Of a DNA stretch of 64,000 bases, positions 1-7,278 are shown in pieces. A program made the position numbers and the translations under genes. This DNA is from Streptomyces malaysiensis subsp. samsunensis (GTDB taxonomy: Bacteria > Actinomycetota > Actinomycetes > Streptomycetales > Streptomycetaceae), in contig NZ_JANIIC010000015.1 of assembly GCF_024519315.1 (NCBI RefSeq), positions 97,331 to 161,330 of the forward strand. Direction: 5' to 3'. Numbering within the stretch: position 1 is the first letter of the stretch; every line of letters begins with the position of its first letter. The notes below the pieces were generated by a model, which saw only the letters and a program-made list of their open reading frames with translations, did no database searches and was not told where the DNA came from.

Positions 1-721
1 CCGGATGGCTCCACGCCTTGAGCACGCCCAGCGCCTTGCGGGCGGCGACCTCCGTGCCGTTCACCTGGGCGGTGAAGCCGTCGTCGGCCGCCACCACCAG
101 CCGGGCGCGGCGGATGGCGCCCGCGGCGTGGACGGAGCCGCGGAACCACCGGGTGGCCGCGGGGGCGTCGGCGGCCGGATCCCCTTCGGGGAACCAGATC
201 CAGGAGGCGCCGTCCAGGGCCGGGGGCGCGGTCAGCGCGGCGGGCGCGGTGATCCAGCGGGCCCGCCACCGCTCGGCGCCCAGCAGTCCGGTCTCCCACC
301 AGGCGGGGGCGGACCACGGGGAGGGGCGGCCGTGGCCGTCCCAGACCCGCACCGACCAGTGGTACCGGGTGCTCGGGCGCAGGGCCGGACCGTCGTAGGG
401 GACCAGGACCGACTGGTGTGCTGCCGTCCTGCCGCTGTCCCAGACGTCGGGGTCGCCGAGCCGGTCGGGGGAAGTGGCGACCCGGATGTGGTACGCGCTC
501 TGCACCTGGTCGTTCGCGTCCGAGTCGAGGACCCAACTCAGGCGGGGGCGGGGGGTGTCGAGGCCGAGCGGATGGGGTGCGTACTCCACCGTCGTGCTCC
601 GGACCCGCAGCCCGGCGCCGGGCCGTTCCCCGGCGGTGGCGGACGGGGTGAGTGCGGGCAGACCCGTGAGGGCCGTACCGGTGGCGGCGGTGGTGGCGAG
701 CAGGTGGCGTCTGCTGATCAC
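1..721 (-). CDS. alpha-L-rhamnosidase, N-terminal part (cut by window edge)
   Basis: The protein begins at the GTG complementary to 719-721, with GGAGGA at 727-732 five bases upstream, and stays open to the left edge, so about 240 N-terminal residues are seen. It opens with a twin-arginine-like signal (ISRRHLLATTAATGTALTG), then residues such as PLGLDTPRPRLSWVLDSD and a fibronectin-like stretch with ALRPSTRYHWSVRVWD, the hallmark of GH78 alpha-L-rhamnosidase N-terminal domains. The inferred role is extracellular release of L-rhamnose from pectin or glycosides. It is divergent from a rhamnose-type importer starting at 1040, so secreted enzyme and uptake system share one control region. The catalytic domain lies outside the window, so activity is inferred from the N-terminal modules and context. 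Confidence 0.85.
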   Translation of the reverse strand, partial: MISRRHLLATTAATGTALTGLPALTPSATAGERPGAGLRVRSTTVEYAPHPLGLDTPRPRLSWVLDSDANDQVQSAYHIRVATSPDRLGDPDVWDSGRTAAHQSVLVPYDGPALRPSTRYHWSVRVWDGHGRPSPWSAPAWWETGLLGAERWRARWITAPAALTAPPALDGASWIWFPEGDPAADAPAATRWFRGSVHAAGAIRRARLVVAADDGFTAQVNGTEVAARKALGVLKAWSHP

Positions 722-771
722 GAGCGTCCTCCAGTGACGACTGGGTACGGCTGGGTACGGCTGGATTTCCA

Positions 772-839
772 GGAACGGTTGACCGAGTCACGCAGGAACG
801 GTTGGCCGGGCCACGCGGGAACGGTTGGCCGGGCCACGA
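772..839. repeat. 23-bp tandem repeat, three copies
   Basis: Three head-to-tail units starting GGAACGGTTG occupy 772-794, 795-817 and 818-839. The second and third are almost identical and the first differs at a few bases. A 10-bp direct repeat (CTGGGTACGG twice, 741-760) lies just beside them. They sit in the leader of the rhamnosidase gene, between its promoter and start codon. Unique spacers are absent, so this is not a CRISPR array. It may be slippage-prone leader DNA. Confidence 0.85.
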
Positions 840-880
840 AGACGAGAGAGACGAAAAACGATTCAACCCAAGGCGCCTGG

Positions 881-979
881 ACCGTAGGGCCGGACGTCAG
901 GGTGCGTCAAGGGGGCTGAATCGATATGGGCATATCCCGTGCGCACCCCCTTGACGGCCGCATAGTGCAGGGCTAGCTT
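881..979. promoter_or_regulatory. mirror-image divergent promoters with nested palindrome
   Basis: Rightward: TTGACG at 951-956, 17-base spacer, TAGCTT at 974-979, reading toward the importer. Leftward: the same hexamer on the minus strand (CGTCAA at 905-910), 18-base spacer, TACGGT (complement of 881-886), reading toward the rhamnosidase. The two -35 boxes lie in a perfect 11-bp inverted repeat (905-915 and 946-956). A second perfect palindrome, GATATG-GG-CATATC (923-936), sits exactly between them. The layout suggests coordinated control of both directions by one regulator bound at the centre. Promoter calls rest on consensus match only. Confidence 0.6.
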
Positions 980-994
980 CCCGGAATCCGGCAT

Positions 995-1006
995 TGAAAC
1001 ATTTCA
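995..1006. promoter_or_regulatory. LacI-type operator candidate TGAAA-CA-TTTCA
   Basis: A 12-bp palindrome (TGAAACATTTCA) lies 16 bases after the rightward -10 box and before the importer start, in an A/T-rich island. Spacing and symmetry resemble operators of LacI-family sugar regulators, and two LacI paralogs lie downstream. Its position within the transcribed leader would suit a roadblock repressor. Not tested. Confidence 0.45.
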
Positions 1007-1039
1007 TTTATTGCCCCTGCGTACGCGTCAGGAGACTCC

Positions 1040-2809
1040 GTGAGCCAGCCTGCTACGACCGGTGTGCCGGTCCTCGCCCTCGAGGGGGTGAACAAATCCT
1101 TCGGCGCCGTACGGGCCCTCCGGGACGTCTCGCTCGAGCTCTTCGCCGGTGAGGCCCATGCCCTGGCCGGTGAGAACGGGGCGGGCAAGTCCACGCTCAT
1201 CAAAACCCTCGCCGGGGTGCACCGGCCCGACTCCGGCCGGGTGCTGCTGGACGGCGAGCCGGTGGTCTTCCACGGCCCCGCCGGAGCGCGTGACGTCGGC
1301 ATCGCCGTCATCTACCAGGAGCCGACGCTCTTCCCCGATCTGTCCATCGCCGAGAACATCTTCATGGGCCGTCAGCCCCGCCGGGCGCTCGGCCGGATCG
1401 ACCACAAGGCGGTACGGACCTCCACCGCCGCCCTGATGGCGCGGCTCGGCGTCGAACTCGACCCGGACCGGCCCGCCAGGGGCCTGTCCATCGCCGATCA
1501 GCAGATCGTCGAGATCGCCAAGGCGCTCTCCTTCGACGCCCGGGTGCTGATCATGGACGAGCCGACGGCGGCGCTCACCGGAAGCGAGACCGCCCGGCTC
1601 TTCTCGGTGGTCGAGACGCTGCGCGCCGAGGGCGCCGCCGTGCTGTTCATCTCCCACCGCCTGGAGGAGATCTTCGAACTCTGCCAGCGGGTCACGGTCC
1701 TGAGGGACGGCCGGTGGGTGGCCTCCGAGCCGCTGGCGGGGCTGACCCAGGACGATCTCGTCCGCCGCATGGTGGGCCGGGACCTGGCCGAGCTCTACCC
1801 CAAACAGGACAGCCGGGTCGGCGAAACCGCGCTGTCGGTGCGGCGGCTGACCCGTGAGGGCGTCTTCCGGGACGTCTCCTTCGATGTGCGGCGCGGTGAG
1901 ATCGTCGCGCTCGCCGGGCTGGTCGGCGCCGGGCGCACCGAGGTCGCCCAGGCCGTCTTCGGGGTGGACCGGGCGGACGCGGGCGAGGTGCGGGTCGGCG
2001 GGTCGGCGCTGCGGCCCGGTTCGCCGACCGCCGCCATGGACGCCGGGCTCGCGCTCGTCCCCGAGGACCGGCGCCAGCGGGGCCTGGTGATGGAGATGTC
2101 CATCGAACGCAACATCGGGCTCACCGGCCTGGACCGGCTGGGCCGCGCGGGGCTGGTGAAACGGGCGCTGGAGCGCGGCCGCGCGGCCGACTGGGCGGTC
2201 CGGCTCCAACTGAAGTACGGCAGCCTCGCCGACCACGTCGGGGTGCTCTCCGGCGGCAATCAGCAGAAGGTCGTGCTCGCCAAGTGGCTGGCCACCGAGC
2301 CCACGGTGCTCATCGTCGACGAGCCCACGCGCGGGATCGACGTGGGCACCAAGGCCGAGGTGCACCGGCTGCTGTCGTCGCTGGCCGCCGATGGCCTCGC
2401 GGTGCTGATGATCTCCTCCGATCTGCCCGAGGTGCTGGGCATGGCCGACCGGGTCCTGGTGATGCACGAGGGTCGGCTGGTCGCCGAGATCCCGCGCGCC
2501 GAGGCCACCGAGGAGTCGGTGATGGCCGCCGCGACCGGGCTCACGGATGGCGCCGATGGCGCCGGTGAGGCCGGTGAGGCCGGTGAGGCCGACGCCACCG
2601 GGCTCCCCCGCGACGCCGACGCGACCGGGCCCACTGGCGACCCCGCGGCGATCGGGCACACCGACGCCACCGGTGACACGGGCGCCAACGGGCCCACCGG
2701 CGCCACTGGGCCCACCGGGGCCACCGGCACGAGCGGGCACCCCCACGCCACCGGTGACACGGGCGCTACCGGGCCCACCGGCGCCACCGCAGAAGGGACC
2801 CGCACGTGA
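1040..2809 (+). CDS. sugar (rhamnose-type) ABC importer, double ATPase subunit
   Basis: A 589-residue fused ATPase of the RbsA/XylG/RhaT class that powers import through the two permeases encoded next. The first nucleotide-binding domain has Walker A GENGAGKST (residues 44-52) and MDEPTAALT. The second has the signature LSGGNQQK followed by VDEPTRGID. The GTG start has AGGAG at 1030-1034. Family members usually end near residue 500. This one carries a further 87 residues (503-589) made of G-E-A and G-x-T triplets (GPTGATGPTGATG), a collagen-like low-complexity tail with no known role in importers. The rhamnose assignment comes from the divergent rhamnosidase and the subunit set, so related sugars remain possible. 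The stop overlaps the next start by 4 bases. Confidence 0.88.
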   Translation: MSQPATTGVPVLALEGVNKSFGAVRALRDVSLELFAGEAHALAGENGAGKSTLIKTLAGVHRPDSGRVLLDGEPVVFHGPAGARDVGIAVIYQEPTLFPDLSIAENIFMGRQPRRALGRIDHKAVRTSTAALMARLGVELDPDRPARGLSIADQQIVEIAKALSFDARVLIMDEPTAALTGSETARLFSVVETLRAEGAAVLFISHRLEEIFELCQRVTVLRDGRWVASEPLAGLTQDDLVRRMVGRDLAELYPKQDSRVGETALSVRRLTREGVFRDVSFDVRRGEIVALAGLVGAGRTEVAQAVFGVDRADAGEVRVGGSALRPGSPTAAMDAGLALVPEDRRQRGLVMEMSIERNIGLTGLDRLGRAGLVKRALERGRAADWAVRLQLKYGSLADHVGVLSGGNQQKVVLAKWLATEPTVLIVDEPTRGIDVGTKAEVHRLLSSLAADGLAVLMISSDLPEVLGMADRVLVMHEGRLVAEIPRAEATEESVMAAATGLTDGADGAGEAGEAGEADATGLPRDADATGPTGDPAAIGHTDATGDTGANGPTGATGPTGATGTSGHPHATGDTGATGPTGATAEGTRT

Positions 2810-3858
2810 GCGTGACCATCGAGAAACCCGAGAAACCAGACCAGCCCGCCGCCGCGCCGGAGACGGCACGCTCGGCGCGCTCGCTCGTCGACGCCGTCTT
2901 CCGCGCCCGGGAGATCAGCATCGCCGGGGCCCTCGTCCTGCTGGTGCTGTTCACATGGATCGCCGAGCCGCGCTTCCTCAATGACCAGGGCATCAAGGAC
3001 CTGCTGCTCAACGCAGCGATCCTGGTGCTGCTCGCGGTCGGGCAGTCGGTGGTGGTCATCACCCGCAACATCGATCTGTCGGTCGGCTCCGTGGTGGGCC
3101 TGTCCGCCTTCGCCTGCGGGAAGTTCGTCTCCGGCACCGACCACGGGGTGCTGACGGTCCTGGCTCTCGGCATCCTCGTCGGCGCGGCCTGCGGCATCGT
3201 CAGCGGTGCGCTGGTGAGCTTCGGGCGGGTGCCCGCGCTGGTGGTGACCCTCGGAATGCTCTACATCATCCAGGGCGTCGACTACTGGTGGGCGCAGGGG
3301 GAGCAGATCAACGCGGCCGATGTGCCGCAGCCCGTGCTGGACCTCGGCAGCGGCAGCGTGCTGGGCATTCCGTACCTGCCGCTGATCGCCTTCGCGGCGC
3401 TCGCCGGGACCGCGTACGTCCTGCGCACCTACCGCGCGGGCCGTGAGCTGCACGCCATCGGCTCCAGCCCGGAGGCCGCCCGGCTGGCCGGGGTGCCGAT
3501 CCGGCGGCGGGTGCTCGCCGCGTATCTGTTCTCCGGCGCCGTCTCGGGCTTCGCGGGCGCGCTGTGGCTGGCCCGCTTCGGCACCGTCGTCGCGGACAAC
3601 GCCCACGGCTGGGAGCTGACCGTGGTCAGCGCGGTGGTGGTCGGTGGCGTCGCCATCGTCGGCGGCACCGGCACCGTGTGGGGTGCCGCGCTGGGCGCGC
3701 TGCTGCTCACCACCATCGGCAGCGCCCTGGCCGTGCTGAAGGTCGACTCCTTCTGGCAGGACGCCATCGCCGGTGCGCTGCTGCTGGCGGCCATCAGCGT
3801 GGACCGGATCGTGAGGGTGCGCATGACCCGTGCGCTGAGGAAGAGGAGCGCCCGATGA
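2806..3858 (+). CDS. sugar ABC importer permease 1 (RhaP-like)
   Basis: A 350-residue integral membrane permease of the CUT2 (ribose/xylose/rhamnose) class, with about 8-10 hydrophobic helices. The family motif region reads NIDLSVGSVVGLSAF, and a late cytoplasmic loop has RELHAIGSSPEAARLAGVP, which contacts the ATPase in this family. Translation starts at GTG 2806, overlapping the ATPase stop (GTGA), and ends overlapping the second permease start (ATGA), so the three genes are translationally coupled. The first 40 residues are a polar cytoplasmic leader. It forms a heterodimeric channel with the next gene product. Confidence 0.88.
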   Translation: MSVTIEKPEKPDQPAAAPETARSARSLVDAVFRAREISIAGALVLLVLFTWIAEPRFLNDQGIKDLLLNAAILVLLAVGQSVVVITRNIDLSVGSVVGLSAFACGKFVSGTDHGVLTVLALGILVGAACGIVSGALVSFGRVPALVVTLGMLYIIQGVDYWWAQGEQINAADVPQPVLDLGSGSVLGIPYLPLIAFAALAGTAYVLRTYRAGRELHAIGSSPEAARLAGVPIRRRVLAAYLFSGAVSGFAGALWLARFGTVVADNAHGWELTVVSAVVVGGVAIVGGTGTVWGAALGALLLTTIGSALAVLKVDSFWQDAIAGALLLAAISVDRIVRVRMTRALRKRSAR

Positions 3859-4826
3859 AGCTCAGGTGGGACACCGCCGTCGGGGTGCTGCTGGTGGCCG
3901 TCTTCCTCACCGGCCTCGGCACCACGGACGGCTTCGCGAGCCACGACAACCTCGCCTTCGCCTTCAACGACATCGCCGAGGTGGCGCTGATGGCGCTGCC
4001 GATGACGCTGCTGGTGGTGGCCGGGCAGGTGGATCTGTCGGTGGCCTCGATGCTCGGTCTTGGCAGCGCGCTCACCGGCCAACTGTGGGACGCGGGCTGG
4101 GCGTTCGAGACCATCGTGCCGATCGTGCTGCTGGTCGGGGTGGCCGGCGGGCTGCTCAACGGCTGGCTGGTCACCCGGGTCGGGCTGCCCTCGCTCGCCG
4201 TCACCATCGGGACGCTCGCCCTCTACCGGGGGCTGGCCTCGGTGGTGCTCGGCACGGGCGCCATCACCGACTTCCCCGAGACGTACGCCAAGTGGGCCGT
4301 GGACACCACCACCGTGCCCGGCACCTTCCTCACCTATCCGGTGGCGCTGTTCATCGTGCTGGCCGTCATCGCCGCCGTGGTGCTGCACGCCACGGGCCTG
4401 GGCCGGTCGCTGTTCGCCATCGGCGCCCAGGAGGACGCCGCGTACTTCGCGGGCATCCGCGTCAAACGCGTCAAGCTGCTGCTGTTCGTCGTCAGCGGGC
4501 TGATCTCGGCCTTCGCGGGGGTGGTGTTCACCCTGCGGTACGGCAGCGCACGGGCCGACAACGGCCAGGGCTTCGAAATGCTCGTCATCGCCTCCGTCCT
4601 GCTCGGCGGGGTCGACTTCGACGGCGGGAAGGGCACGCTGTTCGGCGCCGTGGCCGGGGTGCTGCTCATCGGCGTCCTGAAGAATCTGCTGACCCTCAAC
4701 GACGTGGCCAACGAGGTCCAGGTGATCGTCACCGGGCTGCTGCTGGTGGCCTCAGTCCTCACCCCCCGTCTGATCACCACCGTGAGCGCCTGGCGTCACC
4801 GGCGCGCCGCCGCCTCGACCAGCTGA
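3855..4826 (+). CDS. sugar ABC importer permease 2 (RhaQ-like)
   Basis: A 323-residue CUT2-class permease, paralogous to the preceding gene. It shows QVDLSVASMLGLGSALTG and the coupling loop RSLFAIGAQEDAAYFAGI. ATG 3855 is chosen because it is preceded by GAGGAGCG and overlaps the upstream stop (ATGA). In-frame upstream codons lie inside the first permease and lack a ribosome-binding site. Predicted helices span nearly the whole protein, so it is an inner-membrane component of the rhamnose-type importer. The binding-protein gene follows after 51 bases, in the same operon. Confidence 0.88.
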   Translation: MKLRWDTAVGVLLVAVFLTGLGTTDGFASHDNLAFAFNDIAEVALMALPMTLLVVAGQVDLSVASMLGLGSALTGQLWDAGWAFETIVPIVLLVGVAGGLLNGWLVTRVGLPSLAVTIGTLALYRGLASVVLGTGAITDFPETYAKWAVDTTTVPGTFLTYPVALFIVLAVIAAVVLHATGLGRSLFAIGAQEDAAYFAGIRVKRVKLLLFVVSGLISAFAGVVFTLRYGSARADNGQGFEMLVIASVLLGGVDFDGGKGTLFGAVAGVLLIGVLKNLLTLNDVANEVQVIVTGLLLVASVLTPRLITTVSAWRHRRAAASTS

Positions 4827-4877
4827 TCCGCGCACCCCACGCACCCCACGACCCCACGCACCTCGAAAGGTCCCTCC

Positions 4878-5951
4878 ATGATGAGCTTCCCCGGACGCCG
4901 CGCCGCCACCGCCGCCGCGGTCTGTGCCCTGGCCGTGGCCCTGGCCGGCTGCGGCGGCACCACCAAGAAGGACAACGACAACGGCGGCGCCGCCAGGAGC
5001 GACGCCAAGGCCGACCCCGACGCGCCCCTGAAGAAGGGCCTCAAGCTGGCCTTTCTGCCCAAGCAGATCAACAACCCCTACGAGAAGCTCGTCGACGAGG
5101 CGGGGATCGCGGCCGTCGGGGAGTTCGGCGGCAAGGGCAAGGAGGTCGGCCCGTCCGACGCCAGCGCCTCCTCTCAGGTGTCCTACATCAACACCCTGAT
5201 CCAGCAGCGGCAGGACGCCATCCTGATCGCGGCCAACGACCCCAACGCGGTGTGCGGCCCGCTCAAGCAGGCCATGAAGAAGGACATCAAGGTGGTGGCG
5301 TACGACTCCGACACCGCCCCGGCCTGCCGTCAGCTCTTCATCAACCAGGCCAGCTCCGAGGAGATCGGCCGCAGCCAGGTCCAGCACCTCGCCAAGCAGC
5401 TGGACTACAAGGGCCAGATCGCGATCCTCTCCGCGACCCAGAACGCCACCAACCAGAACACCTGGATCCGCTTCATGAAGGACGAGCTGAGCAAGCCCGC
5501 CTACAAGAACATGAAGCTGGTCAAGACGGTGTACGGGGACGACGACGACCAGAAGTCCTTCCAGGAGACCCAGGGCCTGCTCAAGGCATACCCCAAGCTG
5601 AAGGGCATCATCGCGCCCACCACGGTCGGCATCGCCGCGGCCGCCCGCTACATCAGCGGCTCCTCGTACAAGGGCGAGGTCGTGCTGAACGGACTCGGCA
5701 CGCCCAACCAGATGCGCAAGTACGTCAAGGACGGCACCGTCGAGCAGTTCGCGCTCTGGGACCCCAAGAAGCTGGGCTACCTCGGTTCGTTCGCCGCGGC
5801 CGCGCTCGCCTCCGGGCAGATCACCGGGGCCGAGGGGGAGAAGTTCAAGGCCGGGAAGCTGGGCGAGTACACGGTCGGCAAGGACGGCGAGGTCATCCTC
5901 GGCCCGCCCACCGTCTTCGACAAGGCCAATATCGACAAGTTCCACTTCTGA
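4878..5951 (+). CDS. rhamnose-type ABC importer, substrate-binding lipoprotein
   Basis: A 357-residue lipoprotein: signal peptide with lipobox ALAGC (Cys25), a short polar linker (GGTTKKDNDNGG), then a periplasmic-binding-protein type 1 fold with LAFLPKQINNPY, SYINTLIQQRQDAILIAAND and VVAYDSD. These resemble RhaS/LsrB-type sugar-binding proteins of CUT2 importers. GAAAGG lies 7 bases before ATG 4878; a second ATG follows at once. It would capture sugar outside the membrane and deliver it to the two permeases. Lipidated binding proteins are the norm in Gram-positive bacteria. A hairpin terminator follows 33 bases after the stop, ending the importer operon. Confidence 0.88.
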   Translation: MMSFPGRRAATAAAVCALAVALAGCGGTTKKDNDNGGAARSDAKADPDAPLKKGLKLAFLPKQINNPYEKLVDEAGIAAVGEFGGKGKEVGPSDASASSQVSYINTLIQQRQDAILIAANDPNAVCGPLKQAMKKDIKVVAYDSDTAPACRQLFINQASSEEIGRSQVQHLAKQLDYKGQIAILSATQNATNQNTWIRFMKDELSKPAYKNMKLVKTVYGDDDDQKSFQETQGLLKAYPKLKGIIAPTTVGIAAAARYISGSSYKGEVVLNGLGTPNQMRKYVKDGTVEQFALWDPKKLGYLGSFAAAALASGQITGAEGEKFKAGKLGEYTVGKDGEVILGPPTVFDKANIDKFHF

Positions 5952-5984
5952 TTCCGAGGCGGTCGGCGATATCGACACAGTCCC

Positions 5985-6001
5985 GCGCCCCTTCGGGGCG
6001 C
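5985..6001 (+). terminator. hairpin terminator after importer operon
   Basis: GCGCCCC-TTC-GGGGCGC forms a 7-bp perfect GC stem with a 3-base loop just past the binding-protein stop. There is no T-run, as is common for actinomycete terminators. Confidence 0.6.
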
Positions 6002-6065
6002 TGCCGAACCGTAGCGGACTTTCTCCGAAACCGTATGTCCAACGACGCAGAACGGAGACGCCCGG

Positions 6066-6137
6066 ATGAGACCCCTCGCCGCCGTCGCCCTCGCCACCTC
6101 CCGGTTCCGCGTCATCGACTTCGCACCCCCCTCCTGA
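6066..6137 (+). CDS. possible 23-residue leader ORF upstream of LacI gene
   Basis: ATG 6066 begins a 23-codon frame (MRPLAAVALATSRFRVIDFA...) with GGAG about 10 bases upstream. It stops at 6135-6137, two bases before the LacI start ATG at 6140. The LacI start itself has no purine-rich site, so reading the short frame could deliver ribosomes to it by coupling. No homology is recognised. It may be a coincidental frame in high-GC DNA. Confidence 0.3.
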   Translation: MRPLAAVALATSRFRVIDFAPPS

Positions 6138-6139
6138 CG

Positions 6140-7165
6140 ATGGCACCAGGGGTGGGCATCAAGGAGGTGGCGCGTGCGGCCGGGGTCTCGGTCGGCACCG
6201 TCTCCAACGTCATCAACCGCCCGGAGTCGGTGTCCGAGGCCACGCGCGACCGGGTGCAGGCGGTGATCGAGCGCCTGGGCTATGTACGCCAGGAGTCGGC
6301 GCGTCAGCTGCGGGCCGGTCACAGCCGGATCATCGCGCTGCTGGTGCTGGACATGGCGAATCCGTTCTTCGTGGACGTCGCGCGGGGTGCGGAGCGGGCG
6401 GCGCGGGAGGCGGGGCTGGGGGTGATGGTGTGCAACAGCGCCCAGAGCCCGGATGAGGAGGCCGACTACCTCGGGCTCTTCGCCGAGCAGCGGGTGCGCG
6501 GGGTGCTGATGACACCGGCCGATATGACCGGGCGCAACCTCGCCTCGTTCCGGCGGCAGCCCATCCCCTTCGTGCTGGTCGACCGGGTGCTGCCCAGCGC
6601 CGAGGGGTGTTCGGTGTCGGTCGACGATGTCACCGGCGGTGAACTCGCCGTCCGCCATCTGCTGGACCTGGGCCATCGCGGCGTGGCCTATGTGAGCGGG
6701 CCGATGCGGCTGGCCCAGTGCCGCGACCGCCGCGATGGCGCGCTGCGCGCCCTGGGCGAGCGGGGGCTCGGCGAGTCCGCGCTGCGCCATGTCGAGGTGG
6801 AGCGGCTGGACGTGGCCTCGGGCCGGGACGCGGGGGCCCGGCTGCTGGGCATGTCACCGCGGCCGACGGCGGTGTTCTGCGCCAACGACCTGCTGGCCCT
6901 CGGGGTGCTCCAGTCGATGTACGGGGCGGGGGTTTCGGTGCCGGGAGAGGTGGCGCTGGTGGGCTACGACGACATCGAGTTCGCGGCGGCGGCCGCGGTG
7001 CCGCTGACGTCGGTGCGGCAACCCGCCTTCCGGATGGGTCGTACGGCGGCCGAGCTGCTGATCGAGGAGACGGGGGAGCGGGCCGGGGACCACCGCCACC
7101 AGCGGATCGTCCTCCAGCCCGAACTCGTCGTCCGCGGGTCGAGCCTGGTCCGCGCCCGCGGCTGA
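6140..7165 (+). CDS. LacI-family regulator, paralog 1
   Basis: A 341-residue regulator. The N-terminal LacI helix-turn-helix is IKEVARAAGVSVGTVSNVIN, followed by the hinge (VIERLGYVRQESARQLRAG), where the helix binds the operator minor groove. The rest is a sugar-binding core with FCANDLLALGVLQ and LVGYDDIEF. ATG 6140 places the helix-turn-helix at the very N-terminus, as in the family. An in-frame ATG at 6035 would add 35 basic residues and is rejected. It lies downstream of the importer terminator and is probably a sensor of rhamnose or a derivative. It is a close tandem duplicate of the next gene. Confidence 0.85.
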   Translation: MAPGVGIKEVARAAGVSVGTVSNVINRPESVSEATRDRVQAVIERLGYVRQESARQLRAGHSRIIALLVLDMANPFFVDVARGAERAAREAGLGVMVCNSAQSPDEEADYLGLFAEQRVRGVLMTPADMTGRNLASFRRQPIPFVLVDRVLPSAEGCSVSVDDVTGGELAVRHLLDLGHRGVAYVSGPMRLAQCRDRRDGALRALGERGLGESALRHVEVERLDVASGRDAGARLLGMSPRPTAVFCANDLLALGVLQSMYGAGVSVPGEVALVGYDDIEFAAAAAVPLTSVRQPAFRMGRTAAELLIEETGERAGDHRHQRIVLQPELVVRGSSLVRARG

Positions 7166-7233
7166 GGAGGCGGCTGGGCGGGCATCTGGGAGGTGACGGT
7201 CCTGCCCGACCGGTCGAACAGAGCACTACGATG

Positions 7234-7261
7234 TTCCCGCGACCGCGGTAGGTCGCGGGAA
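7234..7261. promoter_or_regulatory. 11-bp-arm inverted repeat between LacI paralogs
   Basis: TTCCCGCGACC (7234-7244) and GGTCGCGGGAA (7251-7261) are perfect inverse complements around a 6-base centre, 17 bases before the second LacI start. It could be an autoregulatory operator or the terminator of paralog 1. The ribosome-binding region GGCGGAGGG follows immediately. Confidence 0.5.
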
Positions 7262-7278
7262 GGCGGAGGGCCCGGGTC

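Noticed and set aside
772..839. Tandem 23-bp units considered as a CRISPR array
   Set aside because: The units are contiguous with no unique spacers and there are no cas genes in the window.
1028..2869. 613-codon minus-strand frame over the importer ATPase
   Set aside because: The opposite strand encodes an unmistakable double ABC ATPase. The antisense frame has no recognisable motif or ribosome-binding site.
3866..6139. A long plus frame that appears to fuse upstream sequence to the first LacI protein
   Set aside because: The part before 6140 is an out-of-frame shadow of the permease and binding-protein genes. The LacI fold begins at 6140.
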